A stretch of DNA of 5,903 bases, taken from Acidobacteriaceae bacterium. GTDB lineage: Bacteria > Acidobacteriota > Terriglobia > Terriglobales > Acidobacteriaceae. A program made the position numbers and the translations under genes. Below the pieces are notes generated by a model. It worked only from the letters and a program-made list of their open reading frames with translations. It was not told the origin of the DNA and made no database searches. The stretch covers positions 1 to 5,903 of the forward strand of contig JASHVU010000015.1 in assembly GCA_030044455.1 (NCBI GenBank), given 5' to 3'. Positions 5,650 to 5,903 of the stretch are shown here, piece by piece (positions within the stretch are counted from its first letter, which is position 1; each line of letters begins with the position of its first letter).

Positions 5650-5903
5650 ATGAGTAGTTCCGCAACTGCCACCTCCACTCCGCGAGTCCTGCTTGACTAT
5701 TGCCTTACCGGCGCAAACTCTTTTTTGGCCGTCGAGAATGGGCTTGCCGAGGCCGACTGGTATCAGTGCGCCGTGCCGCGCGAAACTTTGCGCAGCCTGC
5801 TCGAGCGTAGAGACGGCCCGGCCATCCGCGACACTGTCCTATGGTTCGCTCTTATCTTTGCCAGCGGATTCGCAACTTTCACGCTGTTGCATACCGTCTG
5901 GGT
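5650..5903 (+). CDS. Fatty-acid-desaturase-like protein, N-terminal part only (runs off right edge)
   Basis: The frame opens at ATG 5650 and stays open for 84 codons to the window end. After a polar N-terminus (MSSSATATSTPRVLLDYCL), residues 36-68 read DWYQCAVPRETLRSLLERRD and then GPAIRDTVLWFAL, which I recall as the N-terminal region of a bacterial fatty acid desaturase family (W-Y-x-x-x-[IV]-P-R...RxDGPAxRDT[LV]LW). A first membrane helix starts at about residue 63 (VLWFALIFASGFATFTLL). The three histidine boxes that would prove a di-iron desaturase lie beyond the window, so the assignment rests on the N-terminal signature alone. It follows the mutarotase stop by 31 bases on the same strand, without a visible terminator, so the two are probably co-transcribed. 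Confidence 0.7.
   Translation, partial: MSSSATATSTPRVLLDYCLTGANSFLAVENGLAEADWYQCAVPRETLRSLLERRDGPAIRDTVLWFALIFASGFATFTLLHTVW

Noticed and set aside
5136..5678. 180-codon open frame on the minus strand.
   Set aside because: Antisense to the mutarotase 3' half and the start of the next gene, with no recognisable domain.

Overview
The window looks like chromosomal DNA from a member of the Acidobacteriota (Terriglobia-like). This rests on three protein families rather than on a marker gene: a TonB-dependent receptor with an N-terminal carboxypeptidase-regulatory-like domain, of the kind that is greatly expanded in this phylum; a membrane protein with the N-terminal motif FGRPADFDPQAD...VRVQMGRLRSKL, which I recall from many acidobacterial proteins; and the moderate GC content. 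There is no rRNA, tRNA, CRISPR array, transposase or integrase in the window.

Layout. Positions 1-1508 (minus) hold the first 502 codons of the receptor, which runs off the left edge. A long non-coding gap (about 585 bases to the first small ORF) carries a tandem direct repeat close to a candidate receptor promoter and several short inverted repeats. Divergent from the receptor, on the plus strand, are a 31-codon upstream ORF (2094-2189) and a 428-residue single-pass membrane regulator (2183-3469); the stop of the first overlaps the start of the second. A short convergent gap follows. An AraC-family regulator (3554-4462, minus) is then divergent from a galactose mutarotase-family enzyme (4551-5618, plus). 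The mutarotase is followed after 31 bases by the start of a fatty-acid-desaturase-like protein (5650 onward), which runs off the right edge.

How the parts may work together (inference). The left half resembles a self-contained outer-membrane uptake module: a SusC/Oar-like receptor paired with a divergent membrane regulator that has a cytoplasmic winged-helix-like domain and a large periplasmic domain of unknown function. The repeat near the receptor promoter is a candidate binding site for that regulator. The right half looks like a sugar-related locus: an AraC regulator with an N-terminal cupin-type sensor next to a mutarotase, with a desaturase-like gene probably co-transcribed. Whether the two halves are functionally linked cannot be seen from the sequence.

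The two edge genes and the uORF were read by direct translation. The most distinctive feature is the receptor / membrane-regulator pair with its repeat and overlapping uORF. No element looks like a wholly new system on the sequence alone.
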